Below are positions 50,872-60,652 of a stretch of DNA of 64,000 nucleotides, one piece after another. The notes beneath the pieces were generated by a model. The model did no database searches, was not told the origin of the DNA, and worked only from the letters and a program-made list of their open reading frames with translations. Positions within the stretch are counted from its first letter, which is position 1; each line of letters opens with the position of its first letter. The stretch covers positions 59,005 through 123,004 of the forward strand of contig NZ_LMMT01000013.1 in the NCBI RefSeq assembly GCF_001422365.1, given 5' to 3'. Made by a program: the position numbers and the translations under genes. This DNA comes from Pseudorhodoferax sp. Leaf265 (GTDB lineage Bacteria; Pseudomonadota; Gammaproteobacteria; Burkholderiales; Burkholderiaceae_C).

Positions 50872-52953
50872 GTGCCGAACGAACTGAGCCAACTGCCCTT
50901 CCTGCACCCCTGGCGCCACGGCTTCGTGCGCCTGGCCGTGGCGGTGCCGCGCAACCGCGTGGCCGATCCGGTGTTCAACGCCGGCGAGACCGTGCGCCTG
51001 TACGAAGACGCGGCCGACCAGGGCGCCTCGGTGGTGGCCTTCCCGGAACTGGGCCTGTCGGCCTACACCTGCGACGACCTGTTCCACCAGTCCACCCTGC
51101 TCGAGCGCTGCCTGGATGCGTTGCACGCCGTGGCCCAGGCCACGCGCGAGCGCGATGCCGTGGCCATCGTCGGCCTGCCGCTGCGCGTCGACCACCGCTT
51201 GTTCAACTGCGCGGCCATCGTCGCGGGCGGCCAGGTGCTGGGCGTGCAGCCCAAGACCTACCTGCCCAACTACGGCGAGTTCTACGAAGGCCGGCAGTTC
51301 GCCGCCGCCGACGCGGCCCTGGCGTCCTCTGTGCGGCTTTTCGGGCAGGACGTGCCCTTCGGGTCGGACCTGGTCTTCCGGGCCCGCCAGCAGCCTCTGC
51401 TGGCCCTGCATTGCGAGATCTGCGAGGACCTGTGGGTCCCCATCCCCCCGTCCAGCTACGCCGCGCTGGCGGGCGCCACGGTGCTGGTCAACCTGTCGGC
51501 CTCCAACATCACCATCGGCAAGGCCGCCTACCGCCACCAACTGGCCGGCCTGCAGTCGGGCCGCTGCCTGGCGGCCTACCTGTATTCGTCGGCCGGCATC
51601 GGCGAGTCGACGACCGACCTGGCCTGGGACGGCCAGGCCCTGATCTACGAAGGCGGCGAGCTGCAGGCCGAGAGCGAGCGCTTCTCCAATGTCTCGCACA
51701 CCATCTTTGCCGACGTGGACCTGGAGCGCCTGGTGCACGAGCGCATGCGGCAGAACAGCTTCGGCACCTCGGCCGCGCGGCACAAGGCCGAGCTGGCCAA
51801 TTGGCGCACCGTGGAGTTCGACCTGGCACCGCCCAAGGCGCCCGGGGCGCTGCGCCGCACGGTGGAGCGCTTCCCCTATGTGCCGGCCGACGCCGCCACG
51901 CGCGACGAGCGCTGCCGCGAGGTCTTCAACATCCAGGTGCAGTCGCTGGTGCAGCGGCTGGAGGCCGCGCGCATCGAGAAGGTGGTGATCGGCGTCTCCG
52001 GCGGGCTGGACTCCACGCATGCACTGCTGGTGCTGGCCAAGGCCATGGACCGGCTCAACCGCCCGCGCAGCCACATCCTGGCCTACACCATGCCCGGCTT
52101 CGCCACCAGCACGCGCACGCTGGACCAAGCGCACCGGCTCATGGCCACGGTGGGCTGCACGGCGAAAGAGATCGACATCCGGCCCAGCTGCCGCCAGATG
52201 CTGGCCGACCTGGACCATCCGTTCGCGCGCGGCGAGCCGGTCTACGACATCACCTTCGAGAACGTGCAGGCCGGCGAGCGCACCAGCCACCTGTTCCGCC
52301 TGGCCAACCACCACGGCGGCATCGTGGCCGGCACTGGCGACCTCTCCGAACTGGCGCTGGGCTGGTGCACCTACGGCGTGGGCGACCACATGTCGCACTA
52401 CAACGTGAACGCCAGCGTGCCCAAGACGCTGATCAAGCACATGGTGCACTGGGTGGCCGGGCAGAACCTGCTGGGCGACGCGGGCAGCGCCGTGCTGCGC
52501 GAGATCCTGGCCACCGAGGTCAGCCCCGAGCTGGTGCCGGCCGGCGCCGACGCCGATGGCAAGGACCAGCCCGGCCAGCGCACGGAAGACACCGTCGGCC
52601 CCTACGAGCTGCAGGACTTCCACCTGTACCACATCGTTCGCCACGGCTTCGGCCCGGCCAAAGTGGCCTTTCTCGCGCACGCCGCCTGGCACGACCGGGA
52701 GCGCGGGCCCTGGCCCGACACGCTGCAGGGCGCGCTCAACCAGTACGGCCTGGCCGACATCAAGAAGCACCTGCGCACCTTCGTCTGGCGCTTCTTCCAG
52801 ACCAGCCAGTTCAAGCGCAGCTGCGTGCCCAACGGGCCCAAGGTCGGTTCGGGCGGCTCGCTGTCGCCGCGTGGCGATTGGCGTGCGCCCAGCGATTCCG
52901 AGGCACGGGTGTGGATCGACGAAGTGGCGGCGATCCCGGCCGAAGACGGCTGA
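50872..52953 (+). CDS. nadE: Glutamine-dependent NAD+ synthetase
   Basis: A 693-residue two-domain enzyme that makes NAD from deamido-NAD with glutamine as the ammonia source. The N-terminal nitrilase-type glutaminase (~15-300) has Glu in [15 protein letters not shown], Lys in [13 protein letters not shown] and Cys in [12 protein letters not shown]. The C-terminal synthetase domain has the ATP loop [16 protein letters not shown] and [16 protein letters not shown]. It starts with GTG 50872 after AAAGGA. Length matches the long bacterial form. It converges on the LacI gene. Confidence 0.95.
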   Translation: MPNELSQLPFLHPWRHGFVRLAVAVPRNRVADPVFNAGETVRLYEDAADQGASVVAFPELGLSAYTCDDLFHQSTLLERCLDALHAVAQATRERDAVAIVGLPLRVDHRLFNCAAIVAGGQVLGVQPKTYLPNYGEFYEGRQFAAADAALASSVRLFGQDVPFGSDLVFRARQQPLLALHCEICEDLWVPIPPSSYAALAGATVLVNLSASNITIGKAAYRHQLAGLQSGRCLAAYLYSSAGIGESTTDLAWDGQALIYEGGELQAESERFSNVSHTIFADVDLERLVHERMRQNSFGTSAARHKAELANWRTVEFDLAPPKAPGALRRTVERFPYVPADAATRDERCREVFNIQVQSLVQRLEAARIEKVVIGVSGGLDSTHALLVLAKAMDRLNRPRSHILAYTMPGFATSTRTLDQAHRLMATVGCTAKEIDIRPSCRQMLADLDHPFARGEPVYDITFENVQAGERTSHLFRLANHHGGIVAGTGDLSELALGWCTYGVGDHMSHYNVNASVPKTLIKHMVHWVAGQNLLGDAGSAVLREILATEVSPELVPAGADADGKDQPGQRTEDTVGPYELQDFHLYHIVRHGFGPAKVAFLAHAAWHDRERGPWPDTLQGALNQYGLADIKKHLRTFVWRFFQTSQFKRSCVPNGPKVGSGGSLSPRGDWRAPSDSEARVWIDEVAAIPAEDG

Positions 52954-52956
52954 GCT

Positions 52957-53976
52957 TCAGGGCCGCGGTGCCGGCCCGATGGAGCCGCGGTCGGTGAACT
53001 GCAGCGGCACGCGCTCGCTGCGCCCCGGCTGGCCGGCGTCGGCCATGCGGCTGCGCAGCAGCGTGGCGATGCCTTCGGCCACGCGCTGGGCGTCCACGTT
53101 GAGCAGCGAGATGCTGGGCGCGTGGTCGCGCGCGAAGTCGGTGTCGCCGATGGTGACGACGGAGATGTCCTGCGGCACGCGCAGGCCGTTGGCCTCGATC
53201 GCGCGCAAGGTGCTGCCCAGCGTGTAGGTGCCCTGCGCGATGATGGCCGTGGGGCGGTCCGCGCGCTGGAGCAGCGCGTTCACATCGGCGAACACCGAAC
53301 TCGTGGCCGATGCGGCCTGCACCAGCATGTCCGGCACGCGCAGCCCTGCCGCCTTGTAGGCCGCCCGGTAGCCCTCGATGCGCCGGCGCACGGGGCGGCT
53401 GCTGGCGCGCCACAGGGCCAGCGCGATGCGCGTGTGGCCCTGCGCGAAGAGTTCCGCCATGGCTGCCTTCATGCCCGCGGCATGGTCGAACAGCAGAGCG
53501 TCGCAGCCGGGCGTGGCCATGTCGCGGTCCAGCACGACGACGGGCATGGGCAAACCGTTGAGTGCGGCCAGCACCTGCGCATCGGTCTCGTTGCCGGGCG
53601 CGGCGATCACGCCGTCCATGCCGCGCCGCCCGAACATGGCCAGTGTTTCCGTCTCGCGCTGCGCGTCGTTCAGCCCATTGGCCAGCAGCAGCATGTAGCC
53701 GTCCTTGCGCAGCCGTTCCTCGAGCGAGCGAAACAGCCGGGCGTAGAGCGGGTTGGTCACATCCGTGAACAGGCAGCCGATGGTCTTGCTCGAGCGCGAG
53801 CGCAGCGCCTGCGCCGTGTGGTTGGGCCGGTAGTCGAGGATGGCGATCGCGCGCTCGACCTTGTCGCGGGTTTCTGGTGAAACGTTTTCAGCGCCGTTGA
53901 TCACGCGCGAGGCACTGCCCACCGACACCCCGGCCAAAGCCGCGACATCGCGAATATCCACCTTGTCTTTCGCCAT
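52957..53976 (-). CDS. LacI-family transcriptional regulator
   Basis: A 339-residue repressor. The N-terminal helix-turn-helix is DIRDVAALAGVSVGSASRVI with hinge helix RPNHTAQALRSRSSKTIG; the sensor domain follows (CLFTDVTNPLYARLFRSLEE, DGVIAAPGNETDAQV, ISVVTIGDTDFARDHAPSIS). It is divergent from the SDR/Bug/decarboxylase-like operon with a 122-bp gap holding a perfect 12-bp LacI-type operator. ATG 53976 gives the normal start. The effector is unknown. Confidence 0.94.
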   Translation of the reverse strand: MAKDKVDIRDVAALAGVSVGSASRVINGAENVSPETRDKVERAIAILDYRPNHTAQALRSRSSKTIGCLFTDVTNPLYARLFRSLEERLRKDGYMLLLANGLNDAQRETETLAMFGRRGMDGVIAAPGNETDAQVLAALNGLPMPVVVLDRDMATPGCDALLFDHAAGMKAAMAELFAQGHTRIALALWRASSRPVRRRIEGYRAAYKAAGLRVPDMLVQAASATSSVFADVNALLQRADRPTAIIAQGTYTLGSTLRAIEANGLRVPQDISVVTIGDTDFARDHAPSISLLNVDAQRVAEGIATLLRSRMADAGQPGRSERVPLQFTDRGSIGPAPRP

Positions 53977-54047
53977 CGATCTGCTTTCTTCGAACGCCCC
54001 CCGCATGATAGCCAGGGCGCAAATCGGCCTAGGTGTTTGTCCTCTGT

Positions 54048-54059
54048 TGAAACGTTTCA
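54048..54059. promoter_or_regulatory. LacI-type operator
   Basis: TGAAACGTTTCA is a perfect 12-bp palindrome with the central CG typical of LacI/GalR operators. It lies 40 nt before the SDR start and 72 nt from the lacI-type gene start, placed to repress the rightward operon and possibly its own gene. Confidence 0.85.
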
Positions 54060-54098
54060 TTGGCCATTTTAGGATGCACTCGAACAACAGGAGACGCC

Positions 54099-54962
54099 AT
54101 GCAGCAGGGATTTGCGATCGATCCGCAGCGGCAGTGCTTCGCGCCGGCCGCGGGCCATCCGGCCGACCATCCGGCACAGCGGCTGCACGGCCGCAAGGTG
54201 CTGGTGGTGGGCGCAGGCCAGCGCAGCATCGATGACCCGGACCCGCCGGTCGGTAACGGCCGCGCCATCAGCCTGCTGTTCGCCCGCCACGGCGCCGCGC
54301 TGACCTGCGTGGATGTGTCGGAGCCGGCGCTGCGCGCCACCTGCGAGCAGGTCGCTCAGGAAGGCGGCCGCGTGCATGCCGAGGTGGCCGACGTGGCCGA
54401 CGCCGGGCAGATCGCCCCGCTCGTGCAGCGGGCCAGCGCGCACATGGGGGGGCTGGACGGCATGGTGCTCGTCGTCGGCGTGGCCAGCGGCCTGCCACTG
54501 GCGCGGCAGACCGCGCAGGACTGGGACCATGAGCACGCCGTCAACGTGCGCAGCAACATGCTGTTCGCGCAGCAGGCGCTGCAGCACATGGCGCCGGGTG
54601 GCTCCATCGTGCTGGTCTCGTCGCTGGCGGCGCTGCGCAACAGTTCGGGCAACCCGGCCTACGAGACCACCAAGGCCGCGCAGGTGGCGCTGGCGCGTGC
54701 CATCGCCATGGCCGGCCAGCCCAAGGGCATCCGCTGCAACAGCCTGCTGCCCGGCCTCATGGACACGCCCATGGGCCGCGCCGCCACCCGTCGACGGCCC
54801 GACCGGCTGGCCATGCCGCTGCCCTTCGGCCGCCAGGGCACGGGTTGGGAGGTGGCCCATGCGGCGCTGTTCCTGGTCTCGCACGAGTCGTCGTATGTGA
54901 ACGCCCATGCGCTGCTGGTCGACGGCGGCCTGTCGGCGGGCATCGCCTTGCCGCTGTCCTGA
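54099..54962 (+). CDS. SDR-family oxidoreductase
   Basis: A 287-residue short-chain dehydrogenase. A ~30-residue N-terminal extension precedes the Rossmann motif, here modified as VVGAGQRSIDDPDPPVGNGR in place of TGxxxGIG. Further landmarks are VDVSEPAL, the catalytic Ser in VLVSSLAALRNS, YETTKAAQ and DGGLSAG. GGAG precedes the ATG at 54099. It is first in an operon with a Bug receptor and a carboxymuconolactone-decarboxylase-like gene, under the LacI-type operator. The substrate is probably a hydroxyacid or sugar-derived alcohol but is not evident. Confidence 0.88.
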   Translation: MQQGFAIDPQRQCFAPAAGHPADHPAQRLHGRKVLVVGAGQRSIDDPDPPVGNGRAISLLFARHGAALTCVDVSEPALRATCEQVAQEGGRVHAEVADVADAGQIAPLVQRASAHMGGLDGMVLVVGVASGLPLARQTAQDWDHEHAVNVRSNMLFAQQALQHMAPGGSIVLVSSLAALRNSSGNPAYETTKAAQVALARAIAMAGQPKGIRCNSLLPGLMDTPMGRAATRRRPDRLAMPLPFGRQGTGWEVAHAALFLVSHESSYVNAHALLVDGGLSAGIALPLS

Positions 54963-54986
54963 AACCCTGCTTCGGGAGACCCCACC

Positions 54987-55985
54987 ATGCCCCAGGTTTC
55001 GCATGGCAGGCGGCGTGCGGCCGCTTTGCTCGCCCTTCCCGCCGCGTGGCTGGCACTCGGCAGGCCGGCCCATGGCCAGCAGGAGGACTACCCGAAGCGG
55101 CCGATCAAGATCGTGCTGGGCTTTCCGCCGGGTGGCTCCACCGACACCTCGGCGCGCCGCGTGGCCGACCAGTTGGCGCGGCAGATGGGCCAGCCGGTCA
55201 TCGTCGAGAACCGGCCGGGTGCGTCCGGCAACATCGGTGCGACCTACGTGGCCAAGAGCGCGCCCGACGGCTATACGCTGCTGTACGGCACCAACACCAC
55301 GCACGCCATGAACGTGAGCCTGTACCCCAGGCTGGAGTTCGACCCGGTCAAGGACTTCGAGCCGGTCATCCTGCAGGGCAAGGTGTCCAACGTGCTCAGC
55401 GTCCACCCCTCCTTCGCTGCCACCACGCTGCAGGCCTTCATCGACCAGGCGAAGGCCAGGCCCGGCGCCATCAATGTGGCCTCCAACGGCAATTCGACCA
55501 GCACGCACATGGCGCTGGAGCTGCTCAAGGGCATGGCGGGCATCTCCGTCGTCCACGTGCCGTACAAGGGCAGCGTGCCGGCGCTCAACGACGTGCTGGG
55601 CGGCACGGTGCCGGCCATCATGGACAACCTGCCGGCCTCGCTGCCCCACATCAAGGCCGGCAAGTTGCGGCCGCTGGCCGTCACCGCCCGCAAGCGCTTG
55701 CCGCAGCTGCCCGAGGTGCCGACCTTCGACGAGCTCGGCCTGCGCGGCTACGAGGTGGCCGGCTGGGGCGCCATCTGGGCGCCGGCCGGCACGCCCCGGC
55801 CCATCGTGGAGCGGCTCAACCGCGAGATCAACCTGGCGCTCAGGGAACCGCGCATCGTCGAGGTGATGTTCGAGACCGCTTCCGAACCCCAGGGCGGCAC
55901 GCCGGAAGAACTGGCCCGCTACGCGCGCGAGGAAACCATCAAGTGGCGCGAGGTGATCCGCAACGCCAACATCCGACTCGACTGA
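54987..55985 (+). CDS. Bug/TctC-family tricarboxylate-type solute receptor
   Basis: A 332-residue periplasmic receptor of the Bug family. The signal peptide has GRRRAAALLALPAAWLALG (Tat-like) ending AHGQ. The core begins YPKRPIKIVLGFPPGGSTDT and has IVENRPGASGNIGA, VVHVPYKGSVPALNDVLGG and MDNLPASLPHIKAGKLRPLA. It lies between the SDR and decarboxylase-like genes, so its ligand is probably fed into that pathway. No membrane subunits are nearby. Confidence 0.92.
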   Translation: MPQVSHGRRRAAALLALPAAWLALGRPAHGQQEDYPKRPIKIVLGFPPGGSTDTSARRVADQLARQMGQPVIVENRPGASGNIGATYVAKSAPDGYTLLYGTNTTHAMNVSLYPRLEFDPVKDFEPVILQGKVSNVLSVHPSFAATTLQAFIDQAKARPGAINVASNGNSTSTHMALELLKGMAGISVVHVPYKGSVPALNDVLGGTVPAIMDNLPASLPHIKAGKLRPLAVTARKRLPQLPEVPTFDELGLRGYEVAGWGAIWAPAGTPRPIVERLNREINLALREPRIVEVMFETASEPQGGTPEELARYAREETIKWREVIRNANIRLD

Positions 55986-55999
55986 CCAGGACTTCAGCC

Positions 56000-56548
56000 A
56001 TGGCACGCATTCCCTACTTCGATCTCGACCAGGCCTCTCCCACCATCCGCGAGATGGTGGCCTCGCGCCCGCCGCTCAACATCTACCGCATGGTGGCGCA
56101 CGGCGGCCCGAGCGCGGAGGGCTTCCTGGCCCTGGGCAACGCGATCCTGCGGCGCTCGGAACTCGACCCGGTGCTGCGCGAGCTCGTCATCCTGCGCGTG
56201 GGCGCGCTCTGCGGTTCGCACTACGAGGTCTTCCAGCACCGGCGTGTGGCGGCACAGGCCGGCGTTCCCCCGGAGAAGATCGAGGCCGTGCTGCAGCGGC
56301 CCGATGACAGCCCCCCGCCAGCGGCCTTCACCGCCCTGGAACTGCAGGTGCTGCACTACACGGACGCCGTGGTGCGGCAGGTCAAGGCACCCACCCCGCT
56401 GTTCGATGCGCTCGCGGCCAGCCTGCCGCACCGCCAACTCGTCGAGCTGACGATGACGATCGGCTTCTACATGCTGGTCTGCCGGCTGCTGGAGAACTTC
56501 GAGGTCGACCTGGAAGCCGGCCAACCCCCCGCTGCGCCGGGCCGCTGA
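56000..56548 (+). CDS. Carboxymuconolactone decarboxylase / AhpD-like protein
   Basis: A 182-residue helical protein of the CMD family. The core is LRELVILRVGALCGSHYEVF with QHRRVAAQAGV following, which gives Glu, one Cys and the His pair of the active site. AhpD-type peroxidases have a CxxC; here only one Cys is present (LCGSHYE), so thiol-peroxidase activity is doubtful and a decarboxylase or lactonase-like role is possible. It is the last gene of the LacI-controlled operon and converges on a diguanylate-cyclase gene. Confidence 0.85.
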   Translation: MARIPYFDLDQASPTIREMVASRPPLNIYRMVAHGGPSAEGFLALGNAILRRSELDPVLRELVILRVGALCGSHYEVFQHRRVAAQAGVPPEKIEAVLQRPDDSPPPAAFTALELQVLHYTDAVVRQVKAPTPLFDALAASLPHRQLVELTMTIGFYMLVCRLLENFEVDLEAGQPPAAPGR

Positions 56549-56557
56549 AGCCCGCGC

Positions 56558-58024
56558 TCAGCCCGGCGCGCGGCGCCGCTCCTGCCGCCCATCGCGGTAG
56601 AAGCGGGCCTTGGCGTCGAACATGGCCCGGTCGGCCGCGTGCAGTGCGTCCTCGACCTCCGACGCGCGGCTGGCACTCGCGATGCCGATCGACAGGCTCA
56701 GCGCGTGCCCCGGGTAGAACTGGTTGTTGAGCTCGATCATCGATTCGATGCGGCCCTTGAGCTCCTGCGCCGCGCGCTCGTCCGCGCCCGGCAGCAGCGC
56801 CACGAACTCGTCGCCGCCGATGCGCGCCATGCAGCCGGGCTGGCCCGCACTGGCGCTGGCCAGCACTTCGCCGGCGCGGCGCAGCAGGGCGTCGCCGACC
56901 ACATGGCCCTCGCTGTCGTTGATGCGCTTGAGCCCGTTCAGGTCCATCACCAGGATGCCCAGCGGCCAGGGCCCCTTGCGCGAGATGCGGTTGAGTTCGT
57001 CCACGTAGAAGGCACGGTTGCGCAGGCGGGTCAGCGAATCGTGCTTGCCCAGGTATTCGAGGTAGGCCTCGGCCTTCTTGCGTGCCGTGATGTCCACCAG
57101 CGAGACCAGCACCAGGCCCCAGTCGTCCGCATGGTCGGGCAGCACCGCGAACTGCATGTGGATGTTGATCAGCGCGCCGCCCAGACCGTAGTTGACGACC
57201 TCGCGCACCTGCTCGGTCTTGCCGTTCCACAGGTCGATCAACTGCTCGGCGAAGGTGTCGTGCATCTCGTCGCGGAACACCTTGCCCAGGTTGCCCAGCA
57301 GCTCCTCCTGGCTGGCGGCGCCGAACATCGTGAGCGTCTGGCGGTTGACCTCCAGCACGCGGATCTCCTCCATGCAGCGCCCCACGAACTCCGGGTGCAC
57401 CGAGAGAAACACGCGGAAGTCCTGGATGCCCTGCGCACGCACCTCCTCGAGCAGCTGCTTCACGCCGCTGAAATCCTCCACCCACAGCGAGACCGGCGAG
57501 TAGTGGAACAGGTCGCGCGCATGGCTTTCGCTGGCCGCCAGCTGCCGGCGCGTCTGGACGGCCGCGGTGGTGTCTTCCAGCGAGATCAGCACGCGGTCCC
57601 AGCGGTCTTCATGGCCGCGCAGCACGCGCACGCGGATCGCCACATCGATGCGCCGGCCGTCCAGCGCGTAGTTGACGGTCTGGTTGCTGTAGTCGAGCCG
57701 ACCGTTCCACAGCGACAGCATCTCAGGCAGCATGGTCGTGAACATGTCGCCGCGGAACACGTCGGGCAGGCGCTGCTGCAGCTCCTCGAGGCTGGCCGCG
57801 CCGAACAGCGTCAAGGTCTGCCGGTTGACCTGCAGGATGCGGATGCCGGCCGCACACTGCTGCACGCGCGTGGGGTTGGCGCGCAGGTGGGCCTCCAGGT
57901 CCGTCACGCCGGCGGCGCGCCAGTCGTCGAACAGATCCTTGAGCGCGCTGAAGTCTTCGAGCCAGAGCGAGATCGGGGCCCACTCGAACATCTGTTCGAA
58001 GTCGGCGGAGTCGGTTGGTGTCAT
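56558..58024 (-). CDS. Diguanylate cyclase with two tandem PAS-like domains
   Basis: A 488-residue cytoplasmic protein. Residues ~8-150 and ~170-315 are two copies of one sensor domain: APISLWLEDFSALKDLFDDW matches SPVSLWVEDFSGVKQLLEEV, and both have VNRQTLT(L/M)FGAAS. A GGDEF domain follows (~325-480) with intact metal and active sites (LVMDLNGLKRINDSEGHVVG; RIGGDEFVALLPG). An Arg before the GGDEF core that would form an inhibitory site is not clear. It makes c-di-GMP in response to an unknown cue. Confidence 0.92.
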   Translation of the reverse strand: MTPTDSADFEQMFEWAPISLWLEDFSALKDLFDDWRAAGVTDLEAHLRANPTRVQQCAAGIRILQVNRQTLTLFGAASLEELQQRLPDVFRGDMFTTMLPEMLSLWNGRLDYSNQTVNYALDGRRIDVAIRVRVLRGHEDRWDRVLISLEDTTAAVQTRRQLAASESHARDLFHYSPVSLWVEDFSGVKQLLEEVRAQGIQDFRVFLSVHPEFVGRCMEEIRVLEVNRQTLTMFGAASQEELLGNLGKVFRDEMHDTFAEQLIDLWNGKTEQVREVVNYGLGGALINIHMQFAVLPDHADDWGLVLVSLVDITARKKAEAYLEYLGKHDSLTRLRNRAFYVDELNRISRKGPWPLGILVMDLNGLKRINDSEGHVVGDALLRRAGEVLASASAGQPGCMARIGGDEFVALLPGADERAAQELKGRIESMIELNNQFYPGHALSLSIGIASASRASEVEDALHAADRAMFDAKARFYRDGRQERRRAPG

Positions 58025-58113
58025 CGCCTGATTTTCCAGGACTTATGTGTTGGATGGACCCGGCGCTTGCCGGCCCGCGGACCGAGGCAGGCGCGGTGCC
58101 TGCCCTGCCGCGC

Positions 58114-58881
58114 TCAACCGCCCGGCGGCTGGCCGTTGGAGGCCGTCACGCCGCCGTCCACCGGCAGGTTCACGCCGTTGATGAACCGTGCATCCTCGCT
58201 CGCGAGGAAGGCCACCACGGCCGCAATGTCGGCCGGCTCGGCCACGCGGCCCAGTGGCAGGCGTTCCATGAACTTGGCCACCAGTTCGGCGTCGGCCAGC
58301 ATGTCCTCGGTCATGCCCGTGCGCGTGAGCGAAGGGCACACGGCGTTGCAGCGCACACCCTGGCCGCCGTAGTCCAGCGCGATCGCACGCGTGAGGTTCA
58401 CCACCCCGCCCTTGGCCGCGTTGTAGGCGCACATGGCCCAGTCCGCGCCCAGGCCCGAGACCGAGGCCGTGTTGACGATGCAGCCACGCGTCTTGAGCAG
58501 CTCGGGCAGCGCGGCGCGGCAACCGTAGAACACGCCCGTGAGGTCCACGCGGATGGTCTTGTCCCAGTCGTCCAGCGCCACGTCGCCGGCCTTGCCTTCG
58601 GAGGCCACGCCGGCGTTGTTGACCATCACATCGAGCTGGCCGAAGCGCTCCACGGCGGCGCGCACCAAGGCCTGCACCTGGGTGTGGTCGCCCGTGTCGC
58701 AGCGCTGCACGAGCGTGCGGTCGGCATCCATGCCGGAGGCGACCGCTTGCAGCTTGGCCTCTTCGATGTCGGCCAACACCACGTTGGCGCCTTCCTGCGC
58801 GAAGCGTTCGGCCACGCCGCGGCCGATGCCGGAGGCCGCGCCGGTGACGATGACGGCCTTGCCCTTGAAGCGTTGTTCCAT
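58114..58881 (-). CDS. SDR-family oxidoreductase
   Basis: A 255-residue classical short-chain dehydrogenase. It has VIVTGAASGIGRGVAERFAQ, ADIEEAKL with an Asp that favours NAD, NNAGVASEG, catalytic Ser in NTASVSGLGADW, YNAAKGGV and the ending NLPVDGGVTASNG. ATG 58881 gives the standard start. It lies downstream of DUF1330, separated by a small hairpin. Substrate unknown. Confidence 0.92.
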   Translation of the reverse strand: MEQRFKGKAVIVTGAASGIGRGVAERFAQEGANVVLADIEEAKLQAVASGMDADRTLVQRCDTGDHTQVQALVRAAVERFGQLDVMVNNAGVASEGKAGDVALDDWDKTIRVDLTGVFYGCRAALPELLKTRGCIVNTASVSGLGADWAMCAYNAAKGGVVNLTRAIALDYGGQGVRCNAVCPSLTRTGMTEDMLADAELVAKFMERLPLGRVAEPADIAAVVAFLASEDARFINGVNLPVDGGVTASNGQPPGG

Positions 58882-58900
58882 GCGCACTCCCTGCTGAGAA

Positions 58901-58920
58901 AGCCGCCATGGTGGGCGGCT
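58901..58920 (-). terminator. Weak hairpin between DUF1330 and SDR genes
   Basis: Arms AGCCGCC and GGCGGCT (7 bp) enclose a 6-nt loop. On the minus strand the second arm is followed by TTTCTC, a poor T-run. It could partly terminate the DUF1330 transcript before the SDR gene. Confidence 0.35.
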
Positions 58921-59015
58921 GGCGCGGGGCGTGGCGTAGGACAGCGGACAGCCGCACGGGCAGGCAAGGCCGCGTGCGCGTGAACGGCGCGGAACAGGAG
59001 CGCGCCGTGGGTGGC

Positions 59016-59306
59016 TCAGACGCCTTCGACGATGCGGATCTCGCGCTCGGCGCCATCGCCCAGCGCATCCAGCGCCGCGCCGTAGGCCGCGCTGTCGTGC
59101 GTGGCCACGGCCTGGGCCACGCTGTCGAACTCGATCAGCACGGTGCGCTGCTCCAGCCCGGCCTCGTAGACCTTGGCGGGCAGGCCGCGCGCGAGGAAGC
59201 GGCCGCCGCCGGCGGTGATGGCCGGGCCGGCCAGCTGGGCGTAGGCGGCGAGCTTGTCGGGGTTGCTGACCGAGCGGTAGGTCGAGATCCAATAGGCTTT
59301 GGGCAT
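59016..59306 (-). CDS. DUF1330-family protein
   Basis: A 96-residue ferredoxin-like protein. The sequence PKAYWISTYRSVSNPDKLAA and FLARGLPAKVYEAGLEQRTV with IEFDSVAQAVATHDSAAYGA is the DUF1330 pattern (dimeric alpha-beta barrel). The reaction is unknown. It stands alone before an SDR gene and is divergent from a diguanylate-cyclase gene. Confidence 0.92.
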   Translation of the reverse strand: MPKAYWISTYRSVSNPDKLAAYAQLAGPAITAGGGRFLARGLPAKVYEAGLEQRTVLIEFDSVAQAVATHDSAAYGAALDALGDGAEREIRIVEGV

Positions 59307-59472
59307 GTCGGTTTCCTGGGTTGGGAGGGGCGGTGCGGGGCCGCGGGGCTGCGGCGGCGCGGCTACTCTAACCGCATGTCGCCAGCCGGACGCACCGGCG
59401 CGCCCGCCCGGCGCTGTGGCTTAGCATGCGGCCGACACAGAACCAACGCGCACCCGCGAGACAAGCACAACG

Positions 59473-60630
59473 ATGAGCGCCGGCACCCACAGCCCTCCCT
59501 TCGGCACCCTGCACCGCATCGCGCGCGTGATGCAGATCACGCAGGCCATCGCCCTGGTCCTGCTGCTGGTGTTCGGTGCGCTGCTGTGGCGCAACATTGC
59601 CGACTTCCGCAATGCCGATGCGCTGGTCGACCAGACGCACGAGGTGCAGGAAGAGATCGACCGCGTGCGCGCCAGCGTCATGTTGGGCGGGCTGGCGCTG
59701 CGCAACTACGCCATTTCGCCCAGGCCCGAGTTCCTCGCCAGCCTGGCCCGGACATCGGACGAATCCCGGGATGCCACGGAGCGCCTGCAGAAGCTCGTCC
59801 AGGACAACCCCAGCCAGACCACCCGCGCCCGTGAAGTCCATTCGGAGACCGCCGAGATCCTCGGCTGGTACGGCAGCTCCAGCGTGATCGCGCAGCGCGA
59901 CGGCGCGGCCGCGCTGCAGGCCTCGCTGGCCGCACGCGTGAACATCGACGCGAGCCAGCGCCTGCGCGAGTTGCTGGACGTGATGGACACCGAGGAACGC
60001 GCCCTGCTGGAAGCGCGGCGCGACGCCAGGGAGGCAGGCTTTCAGTCCGTCAAGCGCTGGAGCGCGGCCATCGGCCTGGTGTTCGTGCTGTTCACGGCCG
60101 GCGCCATCGTGCATGCGGGCCGGCTCGTGGGCCTGGGCGAATCCAGGCTCAAGACCCTGCACGACGATGCCGAGAAGGACCCGCTCACCGGCCTTGCCAA
60201 CCGCCGCGCCATCGACCGCGCCGCCCAGGCCCAGGCCGGCCGGCCCATGGCCGTGATCAGCTTCGACCTCGACCTGTTCAAGCCCGTCAACGACCGCCAT
60301 GGCCATGCGGCCGGCGATGAGGTGCTGCGCACCGTGGCCGCGCGGCTGCAGCAGCAATCCCGCCACGGCGACGTGGTGGCGCGCACGGGCGGCGACGAGT
60401 TCGTGATCCTGCTGCCGGGGTTGGCGGATGTGAAGGTGCTGGAGGGCATCGCGGCGCGCGTGCGCAGCACGGTGGGCGAGCCGATCGACTTCGACGGCGT
60501 GGCGCTGCGGGTCGGGGCGTCGGTGGGGTACGCGTGTTCGGACGGAAGCCAGCGCTTCGAGCAGCTGGCGGCGCAGGCGGATGCGATGTCTTATGAGGAG
60601 AAGAAGCGGGGGAAGGTGGGACGCGTGTGA
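59473..60630 (+). CDS. Membrane-bound diguanylate cyclase with CHASE3-like sensor
   Basis: A 385-residue protein. Transmembrane helix 1 is at ~20-40, a helical periplasmic sensor of CHASE3 type follows (~45-190, with VRASVMLGGLALRNYAISPR), transmembrane helix 2 is at ~198-218, and a GGDEF domain at ~225-380. The active site is intact: VISFDLDLFKPVNDRHGHAA and VARTGGDEFVILLPG. It is a single gene, divergent from DUF1330. It is the second intact cyclase within 3 kb. Confidence 0.92.
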   Translation: MSAGTHSPPFGTLHRIARVMQITQAIALVLLLVFGALLWRNIADFRNADALVDQTHEVQEEIDRVRASVMLGGLALRNYAISPRPEFLASLARTSDESRDATERLQKLVQDNPSQTTRAREVHSETAEILGWYGSSSVIAQRDGAAALQASLAARVNIDASQRLRELLDVMDTEERALLEARRDAREAGFQSVKRWSAAIGLVFVLFTAGAIVHAGRLVGLGESRLKTLHDDAEKDPLTGLANRRAIDRAAQAQAGRPMAVISFDLDLFKPVNDRHGHAAGDEVLRTVAARLQQQSRHGDVVARTGGDEFVILLPGLADVKVLEGIAARVRSTVGEPIDFDGVALRVGASVGYACSDGSQRFEQLAAQADAMSYEEKKRGKVGRV

Positions 60631-60652
60631 GGGTGCGCGTGCGGGCCGCGCA

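Noticed and set aside
53878..53890. TGAAACGTTTTCA inside the LacI-family gene, resembling the operator at 54048.
   Set aside because: It encodes the conserved ENVS segment of LacI-family DNA-binding domains, is imperfect, and is probably coincidental; it could only matter as a weak auxiliary operator.
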